The notes beneath the pieces were generated by a model that saw nothing but the letters and a program-made list of their open reading frames with translations, was not told the origin of the DNA and made no database searches. The translations under genes were made by a program, and so were the position numbers. Shown piece by piece: positions 1 to 7,022 of a DNA stretch of 33,664 nt. Each line of letters opens with the position of its first letter. The stretch's first letter is position 1. Source of the DNA: Deltaproteobacteria bacterium (GTDB taxonomy: Bacteria > Desulfobacterota > Desulfomonilia > Desulfomonilales > Desulfomonilaceae); the NCBI GenBank assembly GCA_016875095.1, contig VGSG01000045.1, positions 1-33,664 on the forward strand, read 5' to 3'.

Positions 1-1220
1 TGCGCGACAAAGTCCGGTGTGGCGCGCCTACCTAAACCGCAGCCAAGATAGGTGGTATGAATATGAACCTTTTCCGCAGGCAGACCCGATACCTGGGAAG
101 CGACCATTTTGGCGATCAACTGAGCTTGAGTCGGCGCCCAGACATCGCACCGGTCATCCTTCACGTGAGCGGTGCAGTTCATCGGCTCCATGGTGGCGTG
201 CGCGACGAAGGGCACATAATACGTGGCGGTCACCTTTTTCGCCGCTTCGCTCAATGCCTTGCTCGCGTCACCTGTTTTCACGACGACCGCGGCGGGCTTA
301 TCAAGACCCTCTATGAAATGCTTCTCAATTGATTCATCGTTCAGGTCAGGATGTGATCCCGGGCCCCACTGGACCTTCAGGGCCGCTCGACCTTTCCAGG
401 CGGCGTCAGGGTTATCCGCGCACACAATAATGTTCTCAGGCGTGGGGATTACTTTTCGAACCCCCTTAACCGCCTCCGCGGCCTTTTGATCGAAGGAGGT
501 CGGCTTTGCTCCATAAGCGTGCGGGCGAGCAATTGACGCGTACAACATATCCGGAACTTGAACGTCCAAACCGAATACGGCTTTGCCGGAAACCTTCTCA
601 GGGATGTCCAGTCGAGGCATGGATTTGCCGATGTATCTGAACTGAGCTTCCTTCTTGAGGGCCGGGTCCTTCGGCAGAGGGAGTTGGGCAGCCTTCCGGC
701 AAAGCTTGCCATAGGTCAGTTTCCGGCCGCTCTTCTTGTGTTCGACCACACCCTTGGATGCCTCGCACTCACCTTCCGGCACATTCCATGTTTGCGCCGC
801 GGCTGCGACGAGCATAATGCGGCCCGACGCGCCCGCGACTCGCAGAGGCTCGTAAAACCCTCTGACGCTGGCGCTGGCCACGGTTATCTGGTTGTCCAAG
901 AGAGGGTTCTTGAATTGTGAGGCGCCGGGTGCCTGCTTCACCCGCACTCGATTCCAGTCCGCCTCCAGCTCATCCGCCACGATCATCGGGAGCGAGGTTC
1001 TCACCCCTTGGCCCATCTCGGAATTCGGAAGGAGAACGGTCACCAGGTCGTCCGGGGTTATTTGAATCCAAACATTCGGCTCGAAACCCGCGGCCGCCTC
1101 CTTTCCCTTTTCCGACGCATTCAGAATGCTGTACCCGAAGGGTGTGACGGAGGCCGCAATGGTCAAACCGGTGACAGCCAACGATCCTCTTAGGAAATCA
1201 CGACGGGCGATAGGTTTCAT
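1..1220 (-). CDS. Molybdopterin-binding subunit of a xanthine-oxidase-family hydroxylase (isoquinoline 1-oxidoreductase beta type), partial
   Basis: This is the catalytic large subunit of a molybdenum hydroxylase that inserts a water-derived oxygen into an N-heterocycle or aldehyde; the true substrate cannot be told. About 406 codons are present, and the C-terminal part (the family is usually about 730 residues) runs off the left edge. I read the frame through without a stop from ATG at 1220. It begins MKPIARRDFLRG, a twin-arginine signal (RR at residues 6-7), so the enzyme is exported folded to the periplasm. Family-typical stretches include LPNSEMGQGVRTSLPMIVA, ATMEPMNCTAHV, and HTTYLGCGLGRRATPDFVA at the truncated end. 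The start overlaps the stop of the upstream iron-sulfur subunit gene in an ATGA, so the two are translationally coupled. The subunit order (2Fe-2S, then Mo) and the Tat signal match the IorAB type rather than cytosolic xanthine dehydrogenase. Confidence 0.9.
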   Translation of the reverse strand, partial: MKPIARRDFLRGSLAVTGLTIAASVTPFGYSILNASEKGKEAAAGFEPNVWIQITPDDLVTVLLPNSEMGQGVRTSLPMIVADELEADWNRVRVKQAPGASQFKNPLLDNQITVASASVRGFYEPLRVAGASGRIMLVAAAAQTWNVPEGECEASKGVVEHKKSGRKLTYGKLCRKAAQLPLPKDPALKKEAQFRYIGKSMPRLDIPEKVSGKAVFGLDVQVPDMLYASIARPHAYGAKPTSFDQKAAEAVKGVRKVIPTPENIIVCADNPDAAWKGRAALKVQWGPGSHPDLNDESIEKHFIEGLDKPAAVVVKTGDASKALSEAAKKVTATYYVPFVAHATMEPMNCTAHVKDDRCDVWAPTQAQLIAKMVASQVSGLPAEKVHIHTTYLGCGLGRRATPDFVA

Positions 1221-1684
1221 GCTCTCTTGCCCTCCTTCTTCGCGATCTCAAGGGCGGCTTTTATGCCTCGTTTAATACGCGGATAGGCCCCGCACCGGCA
1301 AATGACATCATCCATGGCTGCAATAATCGAGTCTGCGTCGGGCTTCTTGTCCTTCGAAATTAAGGCCGCGACTTGCATAATCACCCCTGGCTGGCAGTAA
1401 CCGCACTGCGGCGCCTGTTCCTTTATCCAGGCCTGTTTTACTGGGTGATTGTCGGGCAACCCCTCGATGGTGGTGATCTTTTTCCCCTTCACTTCAGCCA
1501 CCTGGGTCACGCAAGACCTGCGGGCTTCGCCGTCCACATGGACCGTGCAGCTCCCACATTCTCCCGTGCCGCAGGCGTACTTCGTGCCGGTGAGCTTCAG
1601 GTGGTCGCGCAAGACCCAAAGTAATGGCATATCTCCCGGCACATCCACGTTATACTTCTTTCCGTTGACATGAAGCGCAATCAT
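1217..1684 (-). CDS. (2Fe-2S)-binding subunit of a molybdenum hydroxylase (isoquinoline 1-oxidoreductase alpha type)
   Basis: Small electron-transfer subunit, 155 residues, carrying two [2Fe-2S] clusters that pass electrons away from the Mo subunit encoded next. The plant-ferredoxin-type cluster uses C38, C43, C46 and C58 (CGTGECGSC core); the second uses C94 and C97 (CGYCQPG) and C129 and C131 (CRCGAYPRI). All eight ligands are present and the length is normal for the family. I chose ATG at 1684 because AAGGGG lies 6-7 bases upstream; an in-frame GTG at 1690 sits almost on top of that ribosome site. The protein has no export signal of its own and probably rides out with its Tat-bearing partner. 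The stop overlaps the next start (ATGA). I found no convincing promoter in the 600 bases upstream. Confidence 0.92.
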   Translation of the reverse strand: MIALHVNGKKYNVDVPGDMPLLWVLRDHLKLTGTKYACGTGECGSCTVHVDGEARRSCVTQVAEVKGKKITTIEGLPDNHPVKQAWIKEQAPQCGYCQPGVIMQVAALISKDKKPDADSIIAAMDDVICRCGAYPRIKRGIKAALEIAKKEGKRA

Positions 1685-1690
1685 GGCCAC

Positions 1691-2294
1691 CCCCTTCTCT
1701 CATCGGTTGTCGCCCTAATCTTTCACGGCACGGGACGCTCGGGACCTGAGCGGCCATGCCTGCATGACTCCGGGATTACACGATGCTGTCGCCTTGATCT
1801 GGGTCTTTGACCCGATAATCGGTCGTCGGATGGTTGGTGAGTCCCTAAGCGGGTCCCGCCGCGGGACCACAATCCATGTCAAGGTTCAGGGAAATCGGTT
1901 TGCTTAACGTTCTAAAGATACCTGTGAGCAGGGACCGCGGTCAATCATAATTTTCATGACCGCGGCCACTTCTTGGCCGATTGCAGGGCAGCAACAAACC
2001 GGTGGAGGCCGGACTTATCGAGGCAGTCTCAGAAGTCTTAGAATAGAAAAGATCGTCCCACGACGGGTGGCCGGCATGTTCCCGCGGGACGCGGGATCTC
2101 GGCGCCTTCGGCGCAAGAGGCGATCTTGTTGTGAAGCGCCTGGTCGGGGGTATCGTCAGTAATGTCGCTTCTTTATGGTCGTCACTTCCCGTCGCTTCGC
2201 GACCCCGGCTTGTGACGTCGGCGTCATCCGGTTTTGACCTGCTCCGCTGATAGTGGCGCGACCTCGATTGGGATCGAGGTTTTGAGACAGTTTC
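1691..2294. other. Gene-free region dense in inverted repeats
   Basis: About 600 bases with no supported coding sequence. It contains several perfect inverted repeats: GGTCCCGC/GCGGGACC around a single C (1852-1868); CCGCGGTCA/TGACCGCGG (1935-1943 and 1957-1965), whose left arm is part of the 10-bp palindrome GACCGCGGTC; GCGCC-TTC-GGCGC (about 2101-2113); GTCGC-TTC-GCGAC (about 2191-2203); TGACG-TCGG-CGTCA (about 2212-2225); and a terminator-like hairpin at 2262-2283. The promoter of the minus-strand hydroxylase genes must lie here, but I could not place it. The row of hairpins ending in a plus-strand terminator would fit a structured RNA on the plus strand. That is inference only. Confidence 0.5.
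2262..2283 (+). terminator. Terminator-like hairpin
   Basis: CCTCGAT, loop TGGG, ATCGAGG, then TTTT: a perfect 7-bp stem followed by a short T run in the plus direction. No annotated plus-strand gene ends here, so it either stops antisense transcription or ends an unannotated RNA. In the minus direction the hairpin has no T run. Confidence 0.45.
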
Positions 2295-2579
2295 TTATCC
2301 GCCGATGTCACCCGGGGAAACGGCCGGCCGGACTTCTTCCCATCTCCCCGTTGTCGGCCTGAATTCGCCGATCAACTCCGTTTTGCCAGGCTCCCACTGG
2401 GTGGGACATTCCGCGTTGCGTCTGTGAACCCGGTCCCCAAGCTCTTCGAGAATCATAAGCAGTTCATTAACGTGAGCCACAACCTTTGACTTGTCTCTGG
2501 GGGAGACATGGTCCAAGTTGCTTACCAGGCCGTCCAGCTTGGTTTTCCAGCCCGCGTCTCTTCGCCCATATTTCTGCAA
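2295..2579 (-). CDS. Small hypothetical protein, start uncertain
   Basis: I do not recognise this 94-codon frame. Its sequence is protein-like and helix-rich (for example KLDGLVSNLDHVSPRDKSK and VNELLMILEELGDR), hydrophilic, and without a signal peptide or membrane segment. The only initiator that keeps the whole frame is TTG at 2579, with a weak GGAAC upstream. An in-frame TGA lies two codons before it. Beyond that TGA the same frame continues upward as [14 protein letters not shown], whose ATG overlaps the flippase stop codon in an ATGA. That is the usual start arrangement in this neighbourhood, so the gene may be an intact short ORF, or a coupled gene broken by one stop. It lies 47 bases downstream of the flippase gene on the same strand. 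No function is proposed. Confidence 0.4.
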   Translation of the reverse strand: MQKYGRRDAGWKTKLDGLVSNLDHVSPRDKSKVVAHVNELLMILEELGDRVHRRNAECPTQWEPGKTELIGEFRPTTGRWEEVRPAVSPGDIGG

Positions 2580-2626
2580 TATGATTCAAGTTCCATAACT
2601 TTCATTCTTTTCTTTCAGCGCTCCTA

Positions 2627-3682
2627 TCATTTCGTAGAGCTCGTCGCGTGTGGGAGGCTCTCTTCGCCCTCCGAGCAATCGGTTTCCCCGGAACCGAAGA
2701 TCCCTTGGTCAAACCGAAAACCGCCGGTGAGGTATGAGATTGTGGCGATCAATACCGATGCTACCAGGTTGAAGAGGTGGTATACCGTGGCAAACGAGAC
2801 CGCGAGGGCGGCGGCGACACCAAATATGGTCAAGGCGTATCGTCCCACCGCATGAAATGTTCCGATAAACCCGGGCGCGGAAGGGAGGGCCACGCCGAAA
2901 CAGAGCAAAACCTGTATAGTAATTGCCGCCAGGAACGGGACCTCAATGGAAAACGCCACGAGAAAAAGATACGTGATGGCGGCAAAGGTCAGCCAGATGC
3001 TCACCGAACAGAGGAATATGAACAAGGCCTGCCATGGGCTCGCCATGATGCGGAACCCCTCGATCAGGCGGTGAAGTATGCCTCCGAGAAAAGAAGCCGC
3101 GCGATGCGGCAATCGGGCCAGGAGACGGTCCGACAGAGCCTGGACTGAGTCTTTTCGAGCCAATATGAGTAGGATAAGAGCATACATGACCGCGAGGAAT
3201 GCCAACAACACCCCGCCGAGTTGCGAGTACTTGCCCGCCAAATGAGGAGTGCCCCAAAGAACCACGCCCAACAAGGTAAGCAGCCCGGAAAGGTCAAAAA
3301 AACGTTCCACCAAAACCGCGCCGAATCCACTGGAGAAAGAAGCGCCGCACTGCCTCAGCAGATAGGGACGCACAAACTCGGCAAGGCGGGCCGGCATGAG
3401 TATGTTCAATCCGGCCCAGATGTTGGTCAGGTCCCACATCGCCTTCGCTCCCGGCCTGCAAAACGGGCTCACGATCAGACCGAACCGCAAGGCTCTCAGC
3501 ATCTGGACGACGAGGAACAACAGGAGAGACGGCACGAGATACAGAGGCTTCATGCGGTTGAAACCGTCCACCAACTCGCCCCAAGATATGTCGCGAAACG
3601 CCAGATAGAAGAACGCCAGACCGACACCGCACCCCACGACGATCAGCGCGTTCCGTCTGAACCTCGATCGGGCGCTGCTCAT
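2627..3682 (-). CDS. Flippase-like integral membrane protein (lysylphosphatidylglycerol synthase transmembrane family)
   Basis: 351-residue polytopic inner-membrane protein of the family related to the N-terminal flippase half of MprF (UPF0104/YbhN/AglD-like). Hydrophobic segments begin near residue 11 ([18 protein letters not shown]) and recur throughout. Family-like motifs include [30 protein letters not shown] and [19 protein letters not shown]. The C-terminal tail is short and hydrophilic, with no aminoacyltransferase domain. The ATG at 3682 overlaps the stop of the UDP-glucuronate decarboxylase gene (ATGA), so the two proteins are made together. Known relatives move lipids or lipid-linked sugars across membranes. 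The coupling to a nucleotide-sugar enzyme suggests handling of a lipid-linked glycan or a glycolipid, which is inference. Confidence 0.85.
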   Translation of the reverse strand: MSSARSRFRRNALIVVGCGVGLAFFYLAFRDISWGELVDGFNRMKPLYLVPSLLLFLVVQMLRALRFGLIVSPFCRPGAKAMWDLTNIWAGLNILMPARLAEFVRPYLLRQCGASFSSGFGAVLVERFFDLSGLLTLLGVVLWGTPHLAGKYSQLGGVLLAFLAVMYALILLILARKDSVQALSDRLLARLPHRAASFLGGILHRLIEGFRIMASPWQALFIFLCSVSIWLTFAAITYLFLVAFSIEVPFLAAITIQVLLCFGVALPSAPGFIGTFHAVGRYALTIFGVAAALAVSFATVYHLFNLVASVLIATISYLTGGFRFDQGIFGSGETDCSEGEESLPHATSSTK

Positions 3683-4620
3683 GTCTGCCCTTCCAGCTCC
3701 TGCCGAAAATATGCGATGGTATGCGTCAAGCCCTCCTCAAGCGGAACCGTGGGGTTCCAACCGAGGACTCGGCGCGCGAGAGATATGTCCGGTTTGCGTC
3801 GATGCGGATCGTCTTTCGGAAGCGTGCCATATGCTATGCCCGAGTTCGTATTCGGTATCATGTCCAGTATCTTTCTCGCGATGTCGAGAACGGTCAACTC
3901 ATGGGGGTTACCTAAGTTTATGGGGTTTGATTCGCCGCTTTCCATCAGGCGGATCAAACCTTCAACCAGATCGGAGACGTAACAGAAGGAACGTGTTTGA
4001 CTGCCGTCTCCGTAGATGGTCAAGTCCTCACCCTTCAGGGCCTGACAGATGAAATTGCTGATTACCCGACCGTCATTTGGAAGCATGCGAGGCCCGTAGG
4101 TATTGAAAATCCGTGCAATAGCCACGTTCACGCCGTTATAGTCACGATAGCCTACCATGAGCGTCTCCGCAGCTCTCTTGCCTTCGTCATAGCACGCACG
4201 GGGGCCGACTGGATTCACGTTCCCGGAGTAAGATTCAGACTGCGGGTGAACGAGCGGATCTCCATAAACCTCCGATGTGGATGAAAAAAGAATCCGCGCC
4301 TTAAGCCGTTTCGCTAAACCCAGCATGTTCAGGGTGCCCAGCACTGATGTCTTGAGTGTCTTGATCGGGTTATTCTGATAGTGAACAGGGGACGCGGGAC
4401 ACGCTAGGTGATAGACCTGGTCTGCTTCCAGGAGCACCGGCGTCACCACGTCGTGCCTCACGATCTCGAAATTCCCGTTGGTAAGAAACGGGAGAAGGTT
4501 CTTCCTCGCGCCGGTAAAGAAGTTATCGAGGGCTATGACCGCATGCCCCTCGTTGAGGAGCCTCTCCACGAGATGACTTCCGATAAAACCCGCGCCGCCC
4601 GTTACGAGGACGGTTTTCAA
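3679..4620 (-). CDS. UDP-glucuronate decarboxylase (UDP-xylose synthase), SDR family
   Basis: Cytosolic extended short-chain dehydrogenase/reductase that converts UDP-glucuronate to UDP-xylose with bound NAD. From the TTG start it has 313 residues, close to the bacterial norm. The NAD motif GGAGFIG is at residues 8-14, the strand-end motif [10 protein letters not shown] precedes the active site, and the catalytic Y144-xxx-K148 lies in [13 protein letters not shown], a UXS-family signature with the preceding [11 protein letters not shown] prefer TTG at 4620 over ATG at 4656: GGAGG lies seven bases before the TTG, the protein then begins like its family (K-T-V-L-V-T-G-G), and the ATG falls inside the predicted -10 box. 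It is first in an operon with the flippase-like protein. UDP-xylose would feed a cell-surface glycan. Confidence 0.92.
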   Translation of the reverse strand: MKTVLVTGGAGFIGSHLVERLLNEGHAVIALDNFFTGARKNLLPFLTNGNFEIVRHDVVTPVLLEADQVYHLACPASPVHYQNNPIKTLKTSVLGTLNMLGLAKRLKARILFSSTSEVYGDPLVHPQSESYSGNVNPVGPRACYDEGKRAAETLMVGYRDYNGVNVAIARIFNTYGPRMLPNDGRVISNFICQALKGEDLTIYGDGSQTRSFCYVSDLVEGLIRLMESGESNPINLGNPHELTVLDIARKILDMIPNTNSGIAYGTLPKDDPHRRKPDISLARRVLGWNPTVPLEEGLTHTIAYFRQELEGQT

Positions 4621-4651
4621 ACCCCTGCCTCCACGTGAATTAGGAACCGAT

Positions 4652-4681
4652 ACCATAGCTGATGAGCGCTGTTTTTGTCAA
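4652..4681 (-). promoter_or_regulatory. Sigma-70-type promoter of the UDP-glucuronate decarboxylase operon
   Basis: On the minus strand, TTGACA (4676-4681), an 18-base spacer, then TATGGT (4652-4657). The expected transcript start near 4645 leaves a leader of about 25 bases before the TTG start at 4620. Confidence 0.55.
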
Positions 4682-4865
4682 CGGAGTGAAGGGCTTACGT
4701 TTTCCGGACAAGAGACTGAGTGCGGTCGCGGACAATGAGGAGCATTCTTAAGATCCGGGGAGGATCCGACCCACACTTGATGCTACGGGGTTTTGGAAGG
4801 CCGAAAAGCAAGCCCAAACGCGATTTGCCCGTCCCCTCCTGTAGGGCCCCGATTACTCATGCCGC

Positions 4866-5624
4866 TCACACATCTTTCTTTTGCGCGAGTATGAGGTATT
4901 GCTTCACCAGGAAGTGGCGAAGCTGATTGAGCATCATTCGGTTGACAAGCCGCAAGAGATTCGAACCTCTCATATTGCTTTGTAGGCTCAGGATTCGGTA
5001 CCCGGTGCTCTCGAAAAGAGTCTCAACAGACTTCCAGGTGAAGAACCGCAAATGCCCCCTGTCGAGGATTCCTGCTTCAGCATAATCCCATCGCCCTCGC
5101 AGCACCAGATCTCGCACGTTCTTGTAGTATCGCACGTTCGGGATGCTTGCCACGATGTGGCCGCCAAGCCGAAGAAGGCGTCGGTGGCGAGACAGGACTG
5201 CCCACGGATCACGGAAGTGCTCCAAAACGTCGGGATAGAGAATGCAATCGAGGCTCTCGGAGGGAATGTGAGCCAGTTCCAACTCCTCAGCGTCCCCAAT
5301 CAAAAGCTGTGAGTAGTGCTTCTGCGCCATGGACGCGAGCCGCGGGTCGATTTCGATACCGATCAGTGTATCCACCCCTCGATTTCTCAGCGCTTCGCCG
5401 GTCTTGCCACCTGCGCATCCCACCTCCATGACCGACCGAACATTAGGCGGAATCAGAGCGAGCACATCCTTGCGCACGGCAGTGTAATAGCTGAGCGGGC
5501 GAATGGCCTCGTAGCGAGCTTCCGGATAGTGTTTTTCCCAAGGAATCTCAATAAGTCTCGATTGCGCGTCCGGGAACCGGGAGTTTGAGGAGAGTGTTTT
5601 TTCGTGCTTGGCCGGCATACTCAT
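4866..5624 (-). CDS. SAM-dependent class I methyltransferase
   Basis: 252-residue soluble methyltransferase of the Methyltransf_11/23 type. The SAM-binding motif I is VMEVGCAGGKTGEAL (residues about 65-79 from the start used here), followed by an acidic strand end (IGIEIDPRLASMAQKHY) and motif IV-like CILYPDVLEHFRDPWAVL. The C-terminal third (RDLVLRGRWDYAEAGILDRGHLRFFTW) is typical of methyltransferases in glycan and O-antigen clusters, where the acceptor is often a sugar or lipid-linked sugar. The acceptor here is unknown. Three starts lie close together: GTG 5630, ATG 5624 and ATG 5618. None has a clear ribosome site, and I used the first ATG. The gene is 246 bases upstream of the UDP-xylose synthase gene and seems to have its own promoter. 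Confidence 0.8.
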   Translation of the reverse strand: MSMPAKHEKTLSSNSRFPDAQSRLIEIPWEKHYPEARYEAIRPLSYYTAVRKDVLALIPPNVRSVMEVGCAGGKTGEALRNRGVDTLIGIEIDPRLASMAQKHYSQLLIGDAEELELAHIPSESLDCILYPDVLEHFRDPWAVLSRHRRLLRLGGHIVASIPNVRYYKNVRDLVLRGRWDYAEAGILDRGHLRFFTWKSVETLFESTGYRILSLQSNMRGSNLLRLVNRMMLNQLRHFLVKQYLILAQKKDV

Positions 5625-5656
5625 AGTCACGCGTTTTCAACTTGGCGCGGCGTATT

Positions 5657-5685
5657 TTCATAGAATGAAGCATGCGTCAAGTAAA
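5657..5685 (-). promoter_or_regulatory. Possible promoter of the methyltransferase gene
   Basis: Minus strand TTTACT (5680-5685), 17-base spacer, TATGAA (5657-5662). Each box matches four of six consensus bases, and the predicted start lies about 25 bases before the ATG. Confidence 0.35.
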
Positions 5686-6308
5686 ATTAATGCGTACACT
5701 GCGGAGTAATCCAGCGCGATACGATGCTTTCATGCTACGGTAATGGAATCTTCGCCCCCTCAGAGTCGCAGTAAAACTCTCCATGAGGGGAATTCATAGG
5801 TATGTGCTTGAAATAACGAAGTGAGAGCCGCGGCAGGCTGAGGATTTCCTGAACGAAGGTCCGACGGCCTTGCGTCTTCCGGAGGGGAGGAAATCCCCTA
5901 CCCGGCTCTCCGTACAAACGAAAAGCCCGACGCTAGGACATTATTGGGAGCCGCCAGGCTTCTCTCGGTACGCTAGAGCGTATGGTGATAACGTGTGCCT
6001 CCCTACATAGCAAATCCGTGCGCGGTGGCAAGAAAAAAATGAAGCGCCCTTTAGGCCTTCGGTTCGACGCACAGGCCCGCTGCGCATATGATTGGAGATC
6101 TTTGCATGCGCCTGCGGGTTCTTCGGGGCTTTGATCATCAACGGGCTTGTGCAGGGAGCGCCGCCCGGCACGCGGGATTCGAAATCCTTGCTTCCGGCTT
6201 CCACCGGAGTGACGGTGGCGGAGGGCGGATCAGCTCCAATGGGCTTCGTCCGGCGACGGCGCCCCTGTCGCGGTCGGTCGCAAGGTAGGGCGCTCTGAAT
6301 GCTGATCT
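5686..6308. other. Gene-poor region with hairpins
   Basis: I support no gene in these roughly 620 bases. Open frames exist on both strands (for example minus 5735-5917 and 5941-6483, plus 6092-6298), but they are Arg- and Pro-rich, lack ribosome sites and overlap one another. A stem-loop spans 5879-5905: CCGG outer stem, two-base bulge, AGGGGA/TCCCCT inner stem, five-base loop. A minus-strand terminator candidate lies at 6033-6059. The stretch could be a decayed gene or intergenic repeat; I cannot tell without comparison. Confidence 0.4.
6033..6059 (-). terminator. Terminator candidate downstream of the small membrane protein gene
   Basis: Reading the minus strand, AAGGCC, a four- to five-base loop, then GGCGCTT (one bulged base) form a hairpin, followed by CA and seven T. 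It would end the transcript of the gene at 6309-6527 after a long 3' tail. Confidence 0.4.
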
Positions 6309-6527
6309 TCACTCGTTCTTCTTGTGACCGGACATCTCCAGGAGCTGTCGAAGGCTCTGCGCGAGCAGATAAGAGAACCCCAAGAATACCAGCCCTCGAA
6401 CTATGTTTAACTGCTCGTAGAGCGCGCCTTCGAGACTCGCATGGTAGAGATAGTAGCCCATGAGGAACATTCCGCCCGCGCACAGCGCCGCCTTCAAAAG
6501 AGGATTGAGAAAGTTTCTTTCTGCCAT
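6309..6527 (-). CDS. Small two-helix membrane protein of unknown function
   Basis: From ATG at 6527 this is a 72-residue protein with two hydrophobic segments: LLKAALCAGGMFLMGYYLYH (about residues 9-28) and a second around IVRGLVFLGFSYLLAQSL (about 42-59). It ends in a charged tail (MSGHKKNE). The amphipathic link and the clean hydrophobic pattern argue for a real gene, but the start has no strong ribosome site. An upstream in-frame start at 6584 would add 19 residues of less protein-like sequence. I do not recognise the family. It stands alone between two gene-poor stretches, and a T-run terminator follows downstream. Confidence 0.5.
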   Translation of the reverse strand: MAERNFLNPLLKAALCAGGMFLMGYYLYHASLEGALYEQLNIVRGLVFLGFSYLLAQSLRQLLEMSGHKKNE

Positions 6528-6617
6528 TGTGTTGTCCGAACTATCTTCGAAGCGGAAAGCGATCCGCCTCCCGAGGATTTGCAACCGGGCGCCGAGTCCA
6601 ATGTGGTCTCTCGGATA

Positions 6618-6629
6618 ACGAGAAATCTC
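6618..6629. repeat. Dyad repeat, copy 1 (ACGAGAAATCTC)
   Basis: Twelve-base element whose core GAGA-AA-TCTC is self-complementary. An identical copy lies 109 bases further on at 6727-6738. Spacing and position upstream of the signalling cluster suggest a protein-binding site. Confidence 0.45.
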
Positions 6630-6723
6630 TCAAGCGGAGCCTGTGCAACTGGACACCCTATGACTATAGCACAGGCGTCTCCGGCGCAAAAGAAACCTGA
6701 AGTCAAGGATCGAAGTCATATCA

Positions 6724-6745
6724 GGAACGAGAAATCTCGAGTTCC
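6724..6745. repeat. Dyad repeat, copy 2, with extended symmetry
   Basis: The second ACGAGAAATCTC (6727-6738) sits in a longer imperfect inverted repeat: GGAAC-GAGA on the left and TCTCG-A-GTTCC on the right, with two central A. The loop is too short for an RNA hairpin, so a DNA-binding dimer site is more likely. Confidence 0.45.
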
Positions 6746-6891
6746 AGGCATTTTGCTGCTCTCGAGCCATGTCCTGGCGGTGCGAGGCGTCAACGCTCCG
6801 CGGGCTGAGTAAGAGCGATTTCTTTGCGGCCGAGCAAGCACAGGTATCCGATGATGGGAATGTTCGATTTCCGCTGGCATCACAGTGGGAA

Positions 6892-6920
6892 TTGATTTTC
6901 TCTTAGAGTGCTGATACAGT
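6892..6920 (+). promoter_or_regulatory. Candidate promoter of the DUF4388/Roadblock/MglA/kinase cluster
   Basis: TTGATT (6892-6897), 17-base spacer, TACAGT (6915-6920). Each hexamer matches four of six consensus bases. It lies about 100 bases before the DUF4388 start and 150 bases after the second dyad repeat. Confidence 0.35.
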
Positions 6921-7022
6921 AAGCCAGAGTAAGCATCTGAGCGTTACGGTATTTTGTCCACCCTCCCCGGAGCGAGTGGCGCATCCTTGACGTCATCTAC
7001 AGTATGCCGGGAGTGGGTCGGA

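Larger units (their letters stand above)
6528..7022. other. Intergenic region upstream of the signalling cluster
   Basis: About 500 bases without a supported gene, divergent between the small membrane protein gene and the DUF4388 gene. It holds two exact copies of ACGAGAAATCTC and a candidate sigma-70 promoter, both listed separately. I see no tRNA or insertion sequence in it. Confidence 0.5.

Noticed and set aside
3221-3982. Long plus-strand open frame of 253 codons
   Set aside because: It is antisense to the flippase and UDP-xylose synthase genes, both of which have clear family motifs. Its Arg/Gln-rich sequence has no domain.
5879-5905. Group II intron domain V
   Set aside because: The stem has its bulge on the wrong side, lacks a GNRA loop, and no reverse transcriptase lies nearby.
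5735-5917. Minus-strand 60-codon frame resembling a conserved fragment
   Set aside because: It looks somewhat protein-like near its C-terminus, but has no ribosome site, and I could not tie it to a known element.
5941-6483. Minus-strand open frame of 180 codons
   Set aside because: It is Arg/Pro/Ser-rich with no domain, overlaps the better supported small membrane protein and spans a terminator-like hairpin.
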